Shown piece after piece: positions 63,321 through 64,000 of a DNA stretch of 64,000 nt. The translations under genes were made by a program, and so were the position numbers. Under the pieces are notes generated by a model. That model was given only the letters and a program-made list of their open reading frames with translations. It had not been told where the DNA came from and ran no database searches. The stretch's first letter is position 1; every line of letters starts with the position of its first letter. Source of the stretch: Tetradesmus obliquus (taxonomy: Eukaryota > Chlorophyta > Chlorophyceae > Sphaeropleales > Scenedesmaceae); assembly GCA_030272155.1 (NCBI GenBank), contig CP126205.1:1166501-1230500 (forward strand). Reading direction: 5' to 3'.

Positions 63321-64000
63321 GAGCTGAGGCCCTCTGGGATGGTCCGTGGAGCTGCAGTTGGCCCAACAGCAGCTGATACAGCTCTAGCCTGCATTCAGCA
63401 GCATTGTTATGAAGTGTTGGTGGGTCGGGACTGTTCATGCACCTGTGCTGAGCAACACGCACAGCGTGGTAACCCGGGGTTGTTACACCTGATGTTCACA
63501 GAGAGTTTGCATATAGCATGAAAGCATGGAAGGATGATGTAACAAGCAGTGTTATGCTCACTTCCTTACAGCTTCCAGCAATGTGAGTGAGCAATGTGTT
63601 GCATTCAGCTATAGCAATGTATATCCTGCAAATCTTGATACTAACAGCCTGAGGGGTGTGCCACATCAGCCCTGGCAAGTCGGTAAAAGGCACGGGCTGA
63701 ACTGCTTGCACTGTTCAGAAGCCAGAGTTTTGACGTTTATGCCAACAATTACCTTGCTGATCACGCCTCCAAGCGATCAGGTTCACCAAAAGGCGAAGAG
63801 CAAGAGGCAGGGGTCGTCAAGGCTGTCTGTCCGTGGTTTGAGGCAGTTGATCGCTCGCACTTAACACAGCCGTGGGAGTGATCTCGAAAACAACACATGT
63901 CTTTCTACAGCACAGACGTGCTGCTCAAATAACGCTGTCCTTCATTGCAAGTCCTACTCCCACCCCATCAACAGTGATCGATCGACATAAACACGCACGC
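63321..64000. other. No supported gene at the right edge
   Basis: Only short frames. The stretch 63500-63650 is AT-richer. A neighbouring gene may begin beyond the window. Confidence 0.5.

Overview
The window reads as nuclear DNA of a chlorophycean green alga (Chlamydomonadales/Sphaeropleales type). The reasons are intron-dense genes with short introns and consensus GT..AG sites, very heavy CAG/CTG (poly-Gln, poly-Ala, poly-Ser) content, a Volvocales-style class III nucleotide cyclase, a plant/algal conserved Nudix-like protein, and scattered fragments of endogenous dsDNA virus (Polinton-like / NCLDV-like) and retroelements. Species cannot be fixed from sequence alone.

Layout. 1-3.6 kb: remnants of an endogenous viral element (a large viral-type protein on the minus strand broken by a nonsense codon, a divergent 195-residue viral-type protein, a Cys-knuckle ORF). 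3.8-7.5 kb: 3' part of a minus-strand host gene whose 1.1-kb intron holds an antisense A22/RuvC-type resolvase pseudogene. 7,343-20,582: a tandem segmental duplication (unit A 5.8 kb, unit B 7.5 kb) carrying two minus-strand membrane-protein genes. Gene 1 is present twice; gene 2 is split so that one unit keeps its 5' exons and the other its 3' part. 20.6-22.6 kb: an inverted paralogous exon and a second, ~98% identical copy of part of the viral element, ending in a perfect 25-bp inverted repeat. 22.7-29 kb: a small zinc-ribbon ORF, a minus-strand conserved Nudix-like gene and poorly resolved minus-strand exons. 29.7-30.4 kb: RING-H2 protein. 32.0-34.4 kb: complete 6-exon PABPN1-type nuclear poly(A)-binding protein. 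35.3-56.9 kb: an 18-exon gene, phase-consistent from start to stop, predicting a 2,895-residue protein: signal peptide, plant-type LRR ectodomain, one TM helix, two class III cyclase domains and a very long low-complexity tail with many RRxS sites. Its intron 7 contains two 5'-truncated retroelement fragments and a tRNA-Glu(CTC) gene. 59.7-62.9 kb: a 3-exon gene of unknown function (870 residues).

The strongest unexplained signal is exon stutter. At most exon edges of the cyclase gene, and at edges of the Nudix-like gene, the 59.7-kb gene and gene 2, a segment of about 100-165 bp (commonly 103-143) that includes the splice site has been tandemly duplicated 2-7 times. Usually only the copy farthest from the intron centre is complete. 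Many duplicated 3' splice sites read CAG|GT, so each extra copy supplies both a usable 5' and 3' splice site and could be removed as an intron. Two genes show the same duplication at their stop codons. I infer a recent or ongoing tandem-duplication process that is buffered by splicing.

The cyclase domains are complementary: domain 1 keeps both metal-binding Asp but lacks the transition-state Asn/Arg, while domain 2 has lost both Asp but keeps Asn/Arg. This is the division of labour of C1/C2 in animal transmembrane adenylyl cyclases, here placed behind an LRR receptor ectodomain.
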